A stretch of 64,000 nt of DNA from Rhizobium sp. (GCA_002796995.1 PEKW01000015.1:124001-188000), one strand, 5' to 3'. Counted from the stretch's first letter, positions 9,859 to 19,655 are shown. The notes: generated by a model not told the origin, from the letters alone. Program-made: numbers and translations.

Positions 9859-12717
9859 GTGACAGCTTGTTTGATGGTCTGGCGTAACATGCAATTTCCC
9901 CCCTTCCGTATTCCTGTTTCCAATCCCAGCAATGTCGATTCCGAGGGCGATCAGGCGCCTGCGGTGCCGCGTGCCGATGCGGCCGGCGGCGATGCCCGGC
10001 CGACGGCGCAGCCGGTCCCCGATGCCGTGATTCTGGATCCCGAAAAGCTTCCTGTCTGGCAGAGGGCCTTCATCCTGGGGCCGAACGTGCGCTTCGGCCG
10101 CACGCCCGGCCCCGCCGTTCTCAAGGGCGAGGCCGCGGAGGCCGCACCGCAGCTCGGCGCAGCAAGTTCCAGGGCGCCGGCCGGTCCGGACGCGTCGGTA
10201 TCCGAAGCCGAGATTCAGACAGGCTCGTCCGCCAACTATGTCATCGGGCGGAGCAATCCTGTTTTTGCGCCGCCGGGCAAGGTTGACGGCTCGCCGGTCG
10301 GGGACCTGCAGCGGCAGATTGCCGAAGCGCTCTCGCAGGGATCGGAGGCGAGCGACGTCCGCCCGACGCTGTCCGCCGAAAAGTATCTGGCATCGGGCCT
10401 CGTCCTGCCGCCCCGCACCGGCGCACCGCTCCGCGTGCCGCCGCGTGCGCCCCGCGAGCCGCTGCATGCCGAGGTCCGCCCGCCGATCGCCCGGAACCCG
10501 GCCAAGGCGGCGGCCGTCGCCCAGCCCGCAACCGTTTCTCAGCCTGCCGCCGCGCGTCCTGCGGCGATCGTGCCGCCGACAGCGTCCGCCGCCCCGACCC
10601 ATGCTCCCGCCGCGGTTGCCTCGGTCGAGATGCCGGCCCGTCCGGCGAGTTCGCAGACGCCCGCCGCCGCGGCGCGGCCGTTCACGGTCATTCCCGATCA
10701 CCTGCTTTGGGAAATGATGAGTCTCGGCGCCTCGGAGGCAGCGGAACCGCGCGCTGCATCCCGCGTCACGAGAACGCCGCTAACGGCCGCGCCCGTGCCG
10801 CAGCCGGCTCCCGTTGCGGCCGCTCCGACTGTCGCGCCCGTCATCGCGACCGTGGTGCGGATGGCACCGCCTTCCGGTTCGGTCGCTGTTCCAACGCCCG
10901 TGCCGGCGCCGGCGCCGAAGATTTCTTCGTCCACCAGTAGTCTTCCTCCGGTTGAAGCTCCCTCGGCCGTCCACCTTTACCGGCATGTCGAGCTGCGTCG
11001 CCCGGCTCAGCCGACGGTCCCGACCCCGGTCGCGGACACCGCGCCCGTCGTGATCGAAACCGTTGAGGAGAGCACCGTTCCGAAAGTCGCGCCGGCGGAT
11101 GCTGCCTTTGTCCGCTCGGCGGCGAGGCGCGCACCTGGGCCGCTCTCCTTCATCCAGACGGAGGACTATCTTTTCCCCTCCGTCGAACTCCTGCAGGCGC
11201 CCGGACCGCGCCAGGCCGGCATGATGAGCCAGGAGGCGCTCGAGCAGAGCGCAGGTCTGCTGGAGAGCATTCTCGAGGATTTCGGGGTCAAGGGCGAGAT
11301 CATCGACGTGCGCCCGGGTCCCGTCGTCACCCTCTATGAGTTCGAGCCCGCGCCGGGGGTCAAGTCCTCGCGCGTCATCAACCTGTCGGACGATATCGCC
11401 CGCTCGATGTCGGCGCTCTCGGCCCGCGTCGCCGTCGTCCCCGGCCGCAACGTGATCGGCATCGAGCTTCCGAACGCCGAGCGGGAAACCGTGTTTCTGC
11501 GCGAGCTGATCGAGAGCAGCAGCTATGTTGGCACCGACTTTCGGCTGCCACTCTGCCTCGGCAAGACGATCGGCGGTGAGCCTGTCATCGCCGAACTGGC
11601 GAAGATGCCGCATCTGCTCGTCGCCGGCACGACCGGGTCGGGCAAGTCGGTGGCGATCAACACCATGATCCTGTCGCTGATCTACAATCTGCGGCCCGAG
11701 GAATGCCGGCTGATCATGGTCGACCCGAAAATGCTGGAGCTTTCCGCCTATGACGGCATTCCGCATCTTCTGACCCCCGTCGTCACCGATCCGAAGAAGG
11801 CGGTGCTGGCGCTCAAATGGGCCGTGCGCGAGATGGAGGAGCGCTATCGCAAGATGTCGCGGCTCGGCGTGCGCAATATCGACGGCTTCAACGCCCGCGT
11901 GGCGGAAGCCCGCGCGCGAGGCGAGACGATCATGCTGCCTGTCCCTGTCGGCTTCGACAAGGGCACCGGCGAGCAGATCTTCGAGGACCAGGAACTCGAT
12001 CTGTCGGCACTGCCCTATATCGTCGTCATCGTCGACGAGATGGCCGATCTGATGATGGTGGCCGGCAAGGAGATCGAAGGGGCGATCCAGCGGCTCGCCC
12101 AGATGGCACGCGCCGCCGGCATCCACCTGATCATGGCGACGCAGCGTCCCTCGGTCGACGTCATCACCGGCACGATCAAGGCGAACTTCCCGACCCGCAT
12201 CTCCTTCCAGGTGACGTCGAAGATCGACAGCCGCACCATTCTCGGCGAGCAGGGCGCTGAACATCTGCTCGGCCAGGGCGACATGCTGCACATGGTCGGC
12301 GGCGGGCGCATTTCCCGCGTGCACGGGCCTTTCGTCTCCGACCACGAGGTCGAAAAAGTCGTCGCGCATCTGAAGACGCAGGGGCAGCCGGCCTATCTCG
12401 GCAGTGTCACCGAAGACACCGAAGAGGGCGCGTCGGAGGACGAGGAAGACGCGGCTGTCTTCGACAGCACGGCCATGGGCAGCGAAGCCGATGCCGACGA
12501 TCTTTACGAACGTGCGGTCAAGGTGGTGCAGCGCGACAAGAAGTGCTCGACTTCCTACATCCAGCGACGCCTGTCGATCGGCTACAACCGCGCCGCCTCG
12601 CTGGTCGAACGCATGGAGCAGGAAGGCCTGGTCGGCGCGCCGAACCATGTCGGCAAGCGCGAGATCCTCGGCCAACGGCCACCGGCGATCAAGGACACCG
12701 AAGAGCAGATCGGCTGA
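9859..12717 (+). CDS. ftsK: FtsK/SpoIIIE-type DNA translocase lacking membrane segments
   Basis: Up to 952 residues. The first ~430 are a low-complexity Pro/Ala-rich linker with no hydrophobic span long enough to cross the membrane. The C-terminal motor has Walker A ([14 protein letters not shown], near residue 590) and Walker B ([14 protein letters not shown], near 720). A winged-helix gamma domain follows ([19 protein letters not shown]). FtsK motors pump DNA toward dif during chromosome segregation and activate XerCD. The missing N-terminal anchor distinguishes it from the canonical septal protein. The listed start is GTG; ATG codons at 9874 and 9889 are alternatives. Confidence 0.88.
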   Translation: MTACLMVWRNMQFPPFRIPVSNPSNVDSEGDQAPAVPRADAAGGDARPTAQPVPDAVILDPEKLPVWQRAFILGPNVRFGRTPGPAVLKGEAAEAAPQLGAASSRAPAGPDASVSEAEIQTGSSANYVIGRSNPVFAPPGKVDGSPVGDLQRQIAEALSQGSEASDVRPTLSAEKYLASGLVLPPRTGAPLRVPPRAPREPLHAEVRPPIARNPAKAAAVAQPATVSQPAAARPAAIVPPTASAAPTHAPAAVASVEMPARPASSQTPAAAARPFTVIPDHLLWEMMSLGASEAAEPRAASRVTRTPLTAAPVPQPAPVAAAPTVAPVIATVVRMAPPSGSVAVPTPVPAPAPKISSSTSSLPPVEAPSAVHLYRHVELRRPAQPTVPTPVADTAPVVIETVEESTVPKVAPADAAFVRSAARRAPGPLSFIQTEDYLFPSVELLQAPGPRQAGMMSQEALEQSAGLLESILEDFGVKGEIIDVRPGPVVTLYEFEPAPGVKSSRVINLSDDIARSMSALSARVAVVPGRNVIGIELPNAERETVFLRELIESSSYVGTDFRLPLCLGKTIGGEPVIAELAKMPHLLVAGTTGSGKSVAINTMILSLIYNLRPEECRLIMVDPKMLELSAYDGIPHLLTPVVTDPKKAVLALKWAVREMEERYRKMSRLGVRNIDGFNARVAEARARGETIMLPVPVGFDKGTGEQIFEDQELDLSALPYIVVIVDEMADLMMVAGKEIEGAIQRLAQMARAAGIHLIMATQRPSVDVITGTIKANFPTRISFQVTSKIDSRTILGEQGAEHLLGQGDMLHMVGGGRISRVHGPFVSDHEVEKVVAHLKTQGQPAYLGSVTEDTEEGASEDEEDAAVFDSTAMGSEADADDLYERAVKVVQRDKKCSTSYIQRRLSIGYNRAASLVERMEQEGLVGAPNHVGKREILGQRPPAIKDTEEQIG

Positions 12718-12781
12718 CGGTTACGGCGCGCGCCGGTGTAACCCGGGACGGAACGCCAGGGGATGCTCGAGCGGAGTTCGG

Positions 12782-13576
12782 TCAGTCGGCCTTCCGCAGT
12801 CGTGCCGCCTGCTCCACTGCCTCCAGATCGCCGAGCGCGGCGGCCCGTTCGAACAGGGCAAGGGCTGCGGCCTTGTCGACTGCGACGCCGTCACCCTTCT
12901 CCAGCGTGATAGCGAGATTGACCATCGCATCGATATTGCCGCCCTTGACGGCCACCTCGTAGAGCTTGATCGCCTGGACCATGTCGCGGTCGACGAGCTT
13001 CCCTTCGTCATAGAGCACGGCGAGATTATAGGCGGCGACGCTGTCGCCCTGGTCCATCGCCTTGCGGTAGAATTCGATGGCCTTGCCGACATCGACCGGG
13101 CCGCCGATCCCGTTCGCATAGGCAACGGCGAGATTGTATTGGCCAAGAACGTTGCCGAGCTCCGCCGCCTTTTCGTACCAGCCGCGCGCCTGTTCCGGTT
13201 CGTCGTCCTCGATCATGGCGCCGAGATTGACCATGGCGACGGCGTGTCCGGCGTTGGAGGCCTCGAGATAGAGCGCCTTCGCTTTCGCTGCATCGCCCGT
13301 CTTCTGATAGACCCGGCCCAACTGAAAGATAATGCGCGGCGCGGGCGTGCCGCCTGCATAGGCCTCGGTGCAGGCGGGCATGGCGAGGGTGACGTCGATC
13401 TGATCCTGTTCCACGCCTGCAAGCCCGGCCGGCCGCGAGGCATCGAAGGAACTGGCAGCCAGCCTGTCGCATACGGAAGAAGCATTCTCCGCCCGGACAG
13501 GGTGAATGCCCAGAGAAAAACTCGCGATCAGAAGTGTGGCGACACGTGTCCGGAAGCTTCCGCCGGTTATGCTCAT
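12782..13576 (-). CDS. Exported Sel1-like repeat (tetratricopeptide-type) protein
   Basis: 264 residues with an N-terminal signal peptide ending near IHPVRAEN. At least four Sel1-like repeats of about 36 residues follow, for example VAMVNLGAMIEDDEPEQARG and AAYNLAVLYDEGKLVDRD. Sel1 repeats are helical scaffolds that mediate protein-protein contacts. No enzymatic motif was seen. It converges with ftsK, with 64 bases between the stops. A periplasmic adaptor function is likely, but the partner cannot be told from context. Confidence 0.75.
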   Translation of the reverse strand: MSITGGSFRTRVATLLIASFSLGIHPVRAENASSVCDRLAASSFDASRPAGLAGVEQDQIDVTLAMPACTEAYAGGTPAPRIIFQLGRVYQKTGDAAKAKALYLEASNAGHAVAMVNLGAMIEDDEPEQARGWYEKAAELGNVLGQYNLAVAYANGIGGPVDVGKAIEFYRKAMDQGDSVAAYNLAVLYDEGKLVDRDMVQAIKLYEVAVKGGNIDAMVNLAITLEKGDGVAVDKAAALALFERAAALGDLEAVEQAARLRKAD

Positions 13577-13892
13577 GGTTGTCCCCGATACTTCTTCTTA
13601 TGTTGTCGACGTCTCTATCACGGCTGGCGATATCGCGGCCAATTTTGTTCCGGAGTTACTTGGGCGTCAGGCTGAGATCCAAGCTTGCATGGCGTCTTGT
13701 CAAACGCAATCCCTGCCAGGCCTGTCGGAGACCTCACAGCCGTTGCCCGACCGGAAAGGCTCCGATGGCCATTTATTAGATCAAACATTCACCGCTGATA
13801 ATTGCCTTACAGGAATATTTTATTCCTTCAGATTGATTTCTGTTTGTCCGGCTGCTACCGATAACTCCATCGAGAAAATGGAGATGGCAGCC
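13577..13892. other. Intergenic region upstream of glxB
   Basis: A 316-base non-coding gap between the divergent Sel1-repeat gene and glxB. The last 120 bases are AT-rich and probably hold the glxB promoter. I found no convincing sigma-54 element or FNR-type site. An in-frame extension of glxB into this gap (from 13506) was rejected because the catalytic Cys must be residue 2. Confidence 0.5.
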
Positions 13893-14798
13893 ATGTGCGG
13901 CATTGTTGGTTTGTTTCTGAAGGACAAGGGTCTGGAGCCTCAGCTGGGGGCGCTGCTTTCGGACATGTTGATCACCATGACCGACCGGGGCCCGGATTCG
14001 GCGGGCATTGCCATCTATGGCGACCCGGCCGCCGGCAAGGCGAAGGTGACCGTTCAGTCGGCCGACCCCCAGAGCGATTTTGACGGTCTCGAAACCGCGC
14101 TCCACAAGGCCGGCGTTCCGGCTTCCGTCGTGGTCAAGAGCACCCATGCGGTGATCGAGATCGATGCGGCGCAGCTTGCCGAAATCCGTGCAGTGCTCGC
14201 GGAGCTCCGCCCGGATGTTCGGGTGATGGGATCCGGCGAAAGCGTCGAGATCTTCAAGGAGATCGGTCTGCCCAAGGATGTCATCGCACGCTTCGATGTG
14301 CGCGCCATGGGCGGCACGCACGGCATCGGCCATACCCGCATGGCGACCGAAAGCGCGGTCACCACGCTCGGGGCCCACCCGTTCTCCACTGGCGCCGACC
14401 AGTGCCTCGTACACAACGGCTCGCTGTCCAACCACAACAACCTGCGCCGCGAACTGATCCGCGAGGGCATGACCTTCGAGACACAGAACGACTCGGAAGT
14501 CGCGGCCGCCTATCTGACCGCGGAAATGGCCAAGGGCAAGGATCTGGGCCAGGCGCTGACCGGCGCGCTGGATGATCTCGACGGCTTCTTCACCTTCGTC
14601 GTCGGCACCAAGTCCGGTTTCGGGGTGGTGCGCGACCCGATCGCCTGCAAGCCGGCGGTGATGGCCGAGACGGACCAGTATGTCGCCTTCGGCTCGGAAT
14701 ATCGCGCGCTGGTCAACCTGCCGGGCATCGAGAACGCCCGGGTCTGGGAGCCCGAGCCCGCCACCGTCTATTTCTGGGATCACGAGAAGGCCGCCTGA
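13893..14798 (+). CDS. glxB: GlxB, class II glutamine amidotransferase (glutamate synthase-like)
   Basis: 301 residues beginning Met-Cys-Gly-Ile, so Cys2 becomes the N-terminal nucleophile after Met removal. This fixes the start at 13893. Ntn-hydrolase motifs follow: MTDRGPDSAG, GHTRMATESAV, HNGSLSNHNNL and NDSEVAAAYLTAEMA. It corresponds to the amidotransferase domain of GltB encoded as a separate gene, as in rhizobial glxBCD and in the mgsABC genes of N-methylglutamate synthase. It leads the run glxB-C-D, with glnT and purU downstream. Confidence 0.88.
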   Translation: MCGIVGLFLKDKGLEPQLGALLSDMLITMTDRGPDSAGIAIYGDPAAGKAKVTVQSADPQSDFDGLETALHKAGVPASVVVKSTHAVIEIDAAQLAEIRAVLAELRPDVRVMGSGESVEIFKEIGLPKDVIARFDVRAMGGTHGIGHTRMATESAVTTLGAHPFSTGADQCLVHNGSLSNHNNLRRELIREGMTFETQNDSEVAAAYLTAEMAKGKDLGQALTGALDDLDGFFTFVVGTKSGFGVVRDPIACKPAVMAETDQYVAFGSEYRALVNLPGIENARVWEPEPATVYFWDHEKAA

Positions 14799-14832
14799 GG
14801 CGTCCGTCCTTCACGAAGAAAGTCCGAACTCC

Positions 14833-15519
14833 ATGCCTGTATTCGATCTCTCCCAAACTCCGCTCCGGGAACTCAACAGCGCCCTCCACAATCTCGGCTC
14901 CGGCGCCAACGACACCGCCTTCGAGGTCGTCAATCCGCGCGGCAGCCATGCGGTTGCCGTCGGTATCGACAGCCCCGTCACCGTCGAGGTGCGCGGCTCG
15001 GTCGGCTACTACTGCGCCGGCATGAACGACGGCGGCACGATCACCGTGCACGGTTCGGCCGGGCCGGGGGTTGCCGAAAACATGATGTCCGGCACGGTCG
15101 TCATCGAGGGCGATGCCAGCCAGTATGCCGGGGCCACCGGACAGGGCGGCCTGCTCGTCATCAAGGGCAATGCGGCGTCGCGCTGCGGCATCTCGATGAA
15201 GGGCATCGACATCGTCGTGCACGGCTCGATCGGCCACATGTCGGCCTTCATGGGTCAGTCCGGCCATCTCGTGGTGCTCGGCGACGCCGGCGAAGCACTC
15301 GGCGACAGCCTGTATGAGGCCAAGCTCTTCGTGCGCGGCACGGTCAAGAGCCTCGGCGCCGACTGCATCGAAAAGGCGATGAAGCCCAAGCATCTCGAAA
15401 AGCTTGCCGAACTCCTGGAGAGGGCCGGCGTCACGGACGTCAGACCGGAGGAGTTCAAGCGCTACGGTTCGGCCCGCAAGCTCTACAATTTCAACATCGA
15501 CAACGCAGAAGCCTATTGA
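14833..15519 (+). CDS. glxC: GlxC, GXGXG-motif subunit (glutamate synthase C-terminal domain-like)
   Basis: 228 residues of right-handed beta-helix with repeated G-x-G turns, for example GYYCAGMNDGGTITVHGSAG and GGLLVIKGNAASRCG. It corresponds to the C-terminal GXGXG domain of the GltB large subunit and to MgsB of N-methylglutamate synthase. Its likely role is structural, coupling the amidotransferase and FMN subunits. It begins 34 bases after glxB and ends 16 bases before glxD. Confidence 0.87.
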   Translation: MPVFDLSQTPLRELNSALHNLGSGANDTAFEVVNPRGSHAVAVGIDSPVTVEVRGSVGYYCAGMNDGGTITVHGSAGPGVAENMMSGTVVIEGDASQYAGATGQGGLLVIKGNAASRCGISMKGIDIVVHGSIGHMSAFMGQSGHLVVLGDAGEALGDSLYEAKLFVRGTVKSLGADCIEKAMKPKHLEKLAELLERAGVTDVRPEEFKRYGSARKLYNFNIDNAEAY

Positions 15520-15535
15520 GGCGAGGGGCCAGCAG

Positions 15536-16864
15536 ATGAGCTATCACAATCCGACGACCCCGCCGCGCAAGTCCGCAACCTTCGACGACTATACGCTGGC
15601 CGAAATCCGCCGCGCTGCCGCCACCGGCATCTATGACATCCGTGGTGGCGGCACCAAGCGCAAGGTTCCGCATTTCGACGACCTGCTCTTCCTCGGCGCG
15701 TCGATCTCGCGCTATCCGCTCGAAGGCTATCGCGAGAAGTGCGACACCTCGGTCGTGCTCGGCACGCGCTTTGCCAAGAAGCCGATCGAACTGAAGATCC
15801 CGATCACCATTGCCGGCATGAGCTTCGGCGCGCTTTCGGGCAATGCCAAGGAAGCGCTCGGCCGCGGCGCGACGCTCGCCGGCACGTCCACCACCACCGG
15901 CGACGGCGGCATGACCAACGAGGAGCGCGGCCATTCGGAGAAGCTGGTCTACCAGTATCTGCCGTCGCGCTACGGCATGAACCCGAAGGACCTGCGGCGC
16001 GCCGATGCCATCGAAGTCGTGGTCGGCCAGGGCGCCAAGCCCGGCGGCGGCGGCATGCTGCTCGGACAGAAGATTTCCGACCGCGTGGCGCAGATGCGCA
16101 ACCTGCCGAAGGGCATCGACCAGCGCTCGGCCTGCCGCCATCCGGACTGGACCGGCCCGGACGACCTGGAAATCAAGATCCTCGAACTGCGCGAGATCAC
16201 CGACTGGGAAAAGCCGATCTATGTGAAGGTCGGCGGTGCGCGCCCCTATTACGACACGGCGCTTGCCGTGAAGGCCGGCGCCGACGTCGTCGTGCTCGAC
16301 GGCATGCAGGGCGGAACGGCGGCGACGCAGGACGTCTTCATCGAGAATGTCGGCATGCCCACGCTCGCCTGCATTCGCCCGGCCGTCCAGGCGCTTCAGG
16401 ACCTCGGCATGCATCGCAAGGTGCAGCTCATCGTCTCCGGCGGCATCCGCTCCGGGGCCGATGTCGCCAAGGCGCTGGCGCTCGGTGCGGACGTCGTCTC
16501 GATCGGTACGGCGGCGCTGGTCGCCATCGGCGACAACGACCCGCACTGGGAAGAGGAATACCAGAAGCTCGGCTCCACCGCCGGCGCCTATGACGACTGG
16601 CACGAGGGCAAAGATCCGGCCGGCATCACGACGCAGGATCCGGAGCTTGCCAAGCGTCTCGACCCGGTGCTCGCAGGGCGCCGTCTCGCCAACTATCTCA
16701 AGGTCATGACGCTCGAGGCCCAGACGATCGCGCGCGCCTGCGGCAAGAACAAGCTGCACAATCTGGAGCCGGAGGATCTCTGCGCGCTCACCATGGAAGC
16801 TGCCGCGATGGCCCAGGTGCCGCTCGCCGGCACCAGCTGGTATCCCGGCAAGGGAGGTTTCTAA
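15536..16864 (+). CDS. glxD: GlxD, FMN-binding glutamate synthase-like subunit
   Basis: 442 residues of TIM-barrel FMN domain. Visible are GMSFGALSGNAKEALGRGA, KPGGGGMLLGQKIS, the lysine strand YVKVGGARPYYDTA, and the phosphate-binding region VSGGIRSGADVAKAL. The cysteine cluster that binds 3Fe-4S in canonical glutamate synthase is absent; that stretch reads ALVAIGDNDPHWEEEYQKLG. This resembles the stand-alone GlxD/MgsC family. The product may be an N-substituted glutamate rather than glutamate, but this is inferred. A terminator-like hairpin follows the stop. Confidence 0.85.
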   Translation: MSYHNPTTPPRKSATFDDYTLAEIRRAAATGIYDIRGGGTKRKVPHFDDLLFLGASISRYPLEGYREKCDTSVVLGTRFAKKPIELKIPITIAGMSFGALSGNAKEALGRGATLAGTSTTTGDGGMTNEERGHSEKLVYQYLPSRYGMNPKDLRRADAIEVVVGQGAKPGGGGMLLGQKISDRVAQMRNLPKGIDQRSACRHPDWTGPDDLEIKILELREITDWEKPIYVKVGGARPYYDTALAVKAGADVVVLDGMQGGTAATQDVFIENVGMPTLACIRPAVQALQDLGMHRKVQLIVSGGIRSGADVAKALALGADVVSIGTAALVAIGDNDPHWEEEYQKLGSTAGAYDDWHEGKDPAGITTQDPELAKRLDPVLAGRRLANYLKVMTLEAQTIARACGKNKLHNLEPEDLCALTMEAAAMAQVPLAGTSWYPGKGGF

Positions 16865-16871
16865 TCACTGC

Positions 16872-16907
16872 ATGGCCGCCCCACCTCCCAGGGGGCGGCC
16901 ATTTTCC
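16872..16907 (+). terminator. Rho-independent terminator or attenuator between glxD and glnT
   Basis: An 11-base perfect stem (ATGGCCGCCCC / GGGGCGGCCAT) with a 9-base loop is followed by TTTTCC. It lies inside the apparent glx-glnT unit, so it may lower glnT relative to glxBCD or separate two transcripts. Confidence 0.75.
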
Positions 16908-16948
16908 TTCAACATGTGTCTCAATCCAAAAAACTATAGGGGAACGAC

Positions 16949-18256
16949 GTGACACAGGACCTTTCACAATTCGCCGCCGCGCGCGGCATCAAGTATTTCA
17001 TGATCAGCTATACGGACCTGTTCGGCGCCCAGCGCGCCAAGCTGGTGCCCGCCGAAGCGATTGCCGACATGCAGAAGGACGGGGCGGGCTTTGCCGGTTT
17101 CGCCACCTGGCTCGACCTGACGCCGGCCCATCCCGACCTGTTCGCCGTGCCAGATGCATCATCCGTCATCCAGTTGCCGTGGAAGAAGGACGTCGCCTGG
17201 GTCGCGGCGGACTGCGTCATGGAGGACAAGCCGGTCGAACAGGCGCCGCGTGTGGTCCTCAAAAAGCTCGTCGCGGAGGCTGCCGAGATGGGACTTCGGG
17301 TGAAGACCGGCGTCGAGCCGGAATTCTTCCTCATATCCGCCGACGGCGAGAAGATCTCCGACGAGTTCGATAATGCCGAGAAGCCCTGCTACGACCAGCA
17401 GGCGCTGATGCGCCGCTACGACGTGATCGCCGAGATTTGCGACTACATGCTGGAGCTCGGCTGGAAGCCCTACCAGAACGACCATGAGGACGCGAACGGC
17501 CAGTTCGAGATGAACTGGGAATATGACGACGCGCTGAAGACCGCCGACAAGCACTCCTTCTTCAAGTTCATGGTGAAGTCGGTCGCCGAGAAGCACGGAC
17601 TTCGCGCCACCTTCATGCCGAAGCCCTTCAAGGGGCTGACCGGCAATGGCTGCCATGCGCATATCTCGGTCTGGGACATCGACGGCAAGACCAATGCCTT
17701 TGCCGACAAGGCCATGCCGTTCGGCCTCTCGGCCAAGGGCAAGACCTTCCTCGGCGGCATCATGAAGCATGCCTCGGCACTGGCCGCCGTCACCAACCCG
17801 ACGGTCAATTCCTACAAGCGCATCAACGCGCCGCGCACGATCTCCGGCGCGACATGGGCGCCGAACACGGTCACCTGGACCGGCAACAACCGCACGCATA
17901 TGGTGCGCGTTCCGGGACCCGGCCGTTTCGAACTTCGCCTGCCCGACGGCGCGGTCAACCCCTACCTGCTGCAGGCGATCATCATCGCGGCGGGCCTGAG
18001 CGGCTTGAAGAGCGATGCCGATCCGGGTCCGCACCATGACATCGACATGTATCGCGATGGCCACATGGTGAAGGACGCGCCGAAGCTGCCGCTCAACCTT
18101 CTCGACGCACTGCGCGCCTATGAGGAAGACAAGGGTCTGCAGGCCGCGCTCGGCGCCGAATTCTCGGCGGCCTATCTGAAGCTCAAGCACGGCGAGTGGA
18201 ACACCTACTGCTCCCAGTTCACCGCCTGGGAACACCAGACCACGCTCGACATCTGA
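16949..18256 (+). CDS. glnT: GlnT-type glutamine synthetase (class III, GMAS-related)
   Basis: 435 residues. Glutamine synthetase landmarks are present: GVEPEFFL (ATP/metal site), ANGQFEMNWEYDDAL, GNGCHAHIS, NSYKRINAPRT and the Arg/Glu strand RFELRLPDGAVNPYL. Length and placement next to glxBCD match rhizobial GlnT. The same fold includes gamma-glutamylmethylamide synthetase (GMAS), so the substrate could be ammonia or a small amine. The start is GTG, chosen because AGGGGA lies 5 bases upstream. Two further glutamine-synthetase-like genes lie near 30.5-33.4 kb. Confidence 0.85.
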   Translation: MTQDLSQFAAARGIKYFMISYTDLFGAQRAKLVPAEAIADMQKDGAGFAGFATWLDLTPAHPDLFAVPDASSVIQLPWKKDVAWVAADCVMEDKPVEQAPRVVLKKLVAEAAEMGLRVKTGVEPEFFLISADGEKISDEFDNAEKPCYDQQALMRRYDVIAEICDYMLELGWKPYQNDHEDANGQFEMNWEYDDALKTADKHSFFKFMVKSVAEKHGLRATFMPKPFKGLTGNGCHAHISVWDIDGKTNAFADKAMPFGLSAKGKTFLGGIMKHASALAAVTNPTVNSYKRINAPRTISGATWAPNTVTWTGNNRTHMVRVPGPGRFELRLPDGAVNPYLLQAIIIAAGLSGLKSDADPGPHHDIDMYRDGHMVKDAPKLPLNLLDALRAYEEDKGLQAALGAEFSAAYLKLKHGEWNTYCSQFTAWEHQTTLDI

Positions 18257-18365
18257 GCCGCTGTTCCTTTTCTTGACCGTTCGAACGGGCGGCGAGGCGC
18301 GTAGGCGTCTTGCCGCCGCGAGCATGTGTTCCTGAATGCCCCCACACTCTCAAGGAGGATCTGTC

Positions 18366-19250
18366 GTGAAGAATTTCGTGCTGACCGTCAGCTGCAAGTC
18401 GACCCGCGGCATCGTCGCCGCGCTGTCCGGCTATCTCGCCGAACAGGGCTGCAACATCGTCGACAGCTCGCAGTTCGACGATCTCGACACCGGCAGGTTC
18501 TTCATGCGCATCAGCTTCCTCTCCGAGGAAGGCAAAGGTCTTGATGCGCTGGAAGAAGGTTTGAAGCCGATTGCCGACAGGTTCGAGATGACAACCGAAA
18601 TCCACGACGGCAGCGAGCGCATGAAGGTGTTGCTGATGGTCTCGCGCTTCGGTCACTGCCTGAATGACCTGCTCTATCGCTGGAAGATAGGCGCCCTGCC
18701 GATCGACATCGTCGGCGTGGTTTCGAACCATTTCGACTACCAGAAGGTGGTCGTCAATCACGACATTCCCTTTCACCACATTCCAGTGACCAAGGAGAAC
18801 AAGGCGCGGGCGGAGGCGCGCATCATGGATGTCGTGGAGCAGACGGGCACCGAGCTGATCGTGCTTGCCCGCTACATGCAGGTTCTCTCCGATGTGATGT
18901 GCAGCAGGATGTCCGGCAGGATCATCAACATCCACCACTCGTTCCTGCCGAGCTTCAAGGGCGCCAATCCCTACAAGCAGGCCTATCAGCGCGGCGTGAA
19001 GCTGATCGGAGCGACGGCCCACTATGTCACCGCCGATCTCGACGAAGGCCCGATCATCGAACAGGACATTGCGCGCATCACCCATGCGCAGAGTGCGGAG
19101 GACTACGTGTCGATCGGTCGCGACGTGGAAAGCCAGGTCCTGGCCCGGGCGATCCATGCGCATATCCACCGCCGCGTCTTCCTCAATGGCAACCGGACGG
19201 TGGTATTCCCGGCAAGCCCCGGCTCCTATGCCTCGGAACGCATGGGGTAA
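18366..19250 (+). CDS. purU: PurU, 10-formyltetrahydrofolate deformylase
   Basis: 294 residues: an N-terminal ACT domain (VLTVSCKSTRGIVAALSGYL) and a formyltransferase-fold domain with catalytic Asn/His in INIHHSFLPSFKGANPY and Asp in TADLDEGPII. It hydrolyses 10-formyl-THF to formate and THF. The start is GTG at 18366, preceded by AAGGAGGA at good spacing. Placement after glxBCD-glnT suggests disposal of one-carbon units from N-methyl groups, as purU does beside methylamine-oxidation genes in other alphaproteobacteria. That link is inferred. Confidence 0.92.
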   Translation: MKNFVLTVSCKSTRGIVAALSGYLAEQGCNIVDSSQFDDLDTGRFFMRISFLSEEGKGLDALEEGLKPIADRFEMTTEIHDGSERMKVLLMVSRFGHCLNDLLYRWKIGALPIDIVGVVSNHFDYQKVVVNHDIPFHHIPVTKENKARAEARIMDVVEQTGTELIVLARYMQVLSDVMCSRMSGRIINIHHSFLPSFKGANPYKQAYQRGVKLIGATAHYVTADLDEGPIIEQDIARITHAQSAEDYVSIGRDVESQVLARAIHAHIHRRVFLNGNRTVVFPASPGSYASERMG

Positions 19251-19450
19251 GCGGCGATTGCCCGACCTAGAACGGCCCGCCAGTGGGCCCGTCTTTTCCG
19301 CACCCAAATGCGATCGAACGGGCGGGACGAGCCGCTGCGCCGACGACATCGGATCGGCTGGGGACCCGCCCGTTGCCTCTTGCAGGTGCACGTCCGGCGC
19401 GTTCCGAGCAGCGGCGATTGCCGGCGGGCGATGACATTTTCGGATGTTTT

Positions 19451-19466
19451 GCTGCGATTCTGCAGC
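19451..19466. promoter_or_regulatory. Candidate enhancer site for the sigma-54 activator
   Basis: GCTGC-N6-GCAGC inverted repeat about 75 bases upstream of the -24 element at 19540. A near copy (12 of 15 core bases identical) lies at 27371-27386 upstream of the P450 operon. Similar placement before two sigma-54 promoters suggests a shared activator, but two copies are thin evidence. Confidence 0.4.
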
Positions 19467-19539
19467 GCTTGTGTTCCTTCCTTTGCTGATTTCTGCCTAT
19501 CCTATTGTAAACCAACGGATAATTGACCTTGCTGCCGGA

Positions 19540-19555
19540 TGGCATGACGATTGCT
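19540..19555 (+). promoter_or_regulatory. Sigma-54 (-24/-12) promoter of the ABC transporter operon
   Basis: TGGCATGACGATTGCT differs from the consensus TGGCACG-N4-TTGCW at one position. Transcription would begin near 19566, leaving a leader of about 90 bases before the binding-protein gene. Confidence 0.8.
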
Positions 19556-19655
19556 TCGCTATTGCGTGCCGATCGAACGGGTCGGTGCCGTCAGAACCGT
19601 CGCTAGAAGCGGTCGAACGGACAGCGGAAACCGCTAAAACCAGAAAGGGAACACA

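Larger units (their letters stand above)
19251..19655. other. 405-base regulatory gap between purU and the transporter operon
   Basis: No coding sequence. The left part has a weak GGCCC/GGGCC hairpin with TCTTTT (19274-19296) that may end purU transcription. The right part holds a candidate activator site (19451-19466) and a sigma-54 promoter (19540-19555), listed separately. Confidence 0.6.

Noticed and set aside
10780-12675. 631-codon open frame opposite ftsK
   Set aside because: Antisense shadow of a verified FtsK motor; no recognisable domain.
13619-13640. TGGC-N10-GC-like string upstream of glxB
   Set aside because: The -24 part is partial and the -12 part (CGGCC) is poor; too far from consensus to call a sigma-54 promoter.
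13506-13892. 129-codon N-terminal extension of GlxB
   Set aside because: The Ntn-type nucleophile Cys must directly follow the initiator Met; the extension also overlaps the divergent Sel1 gene.
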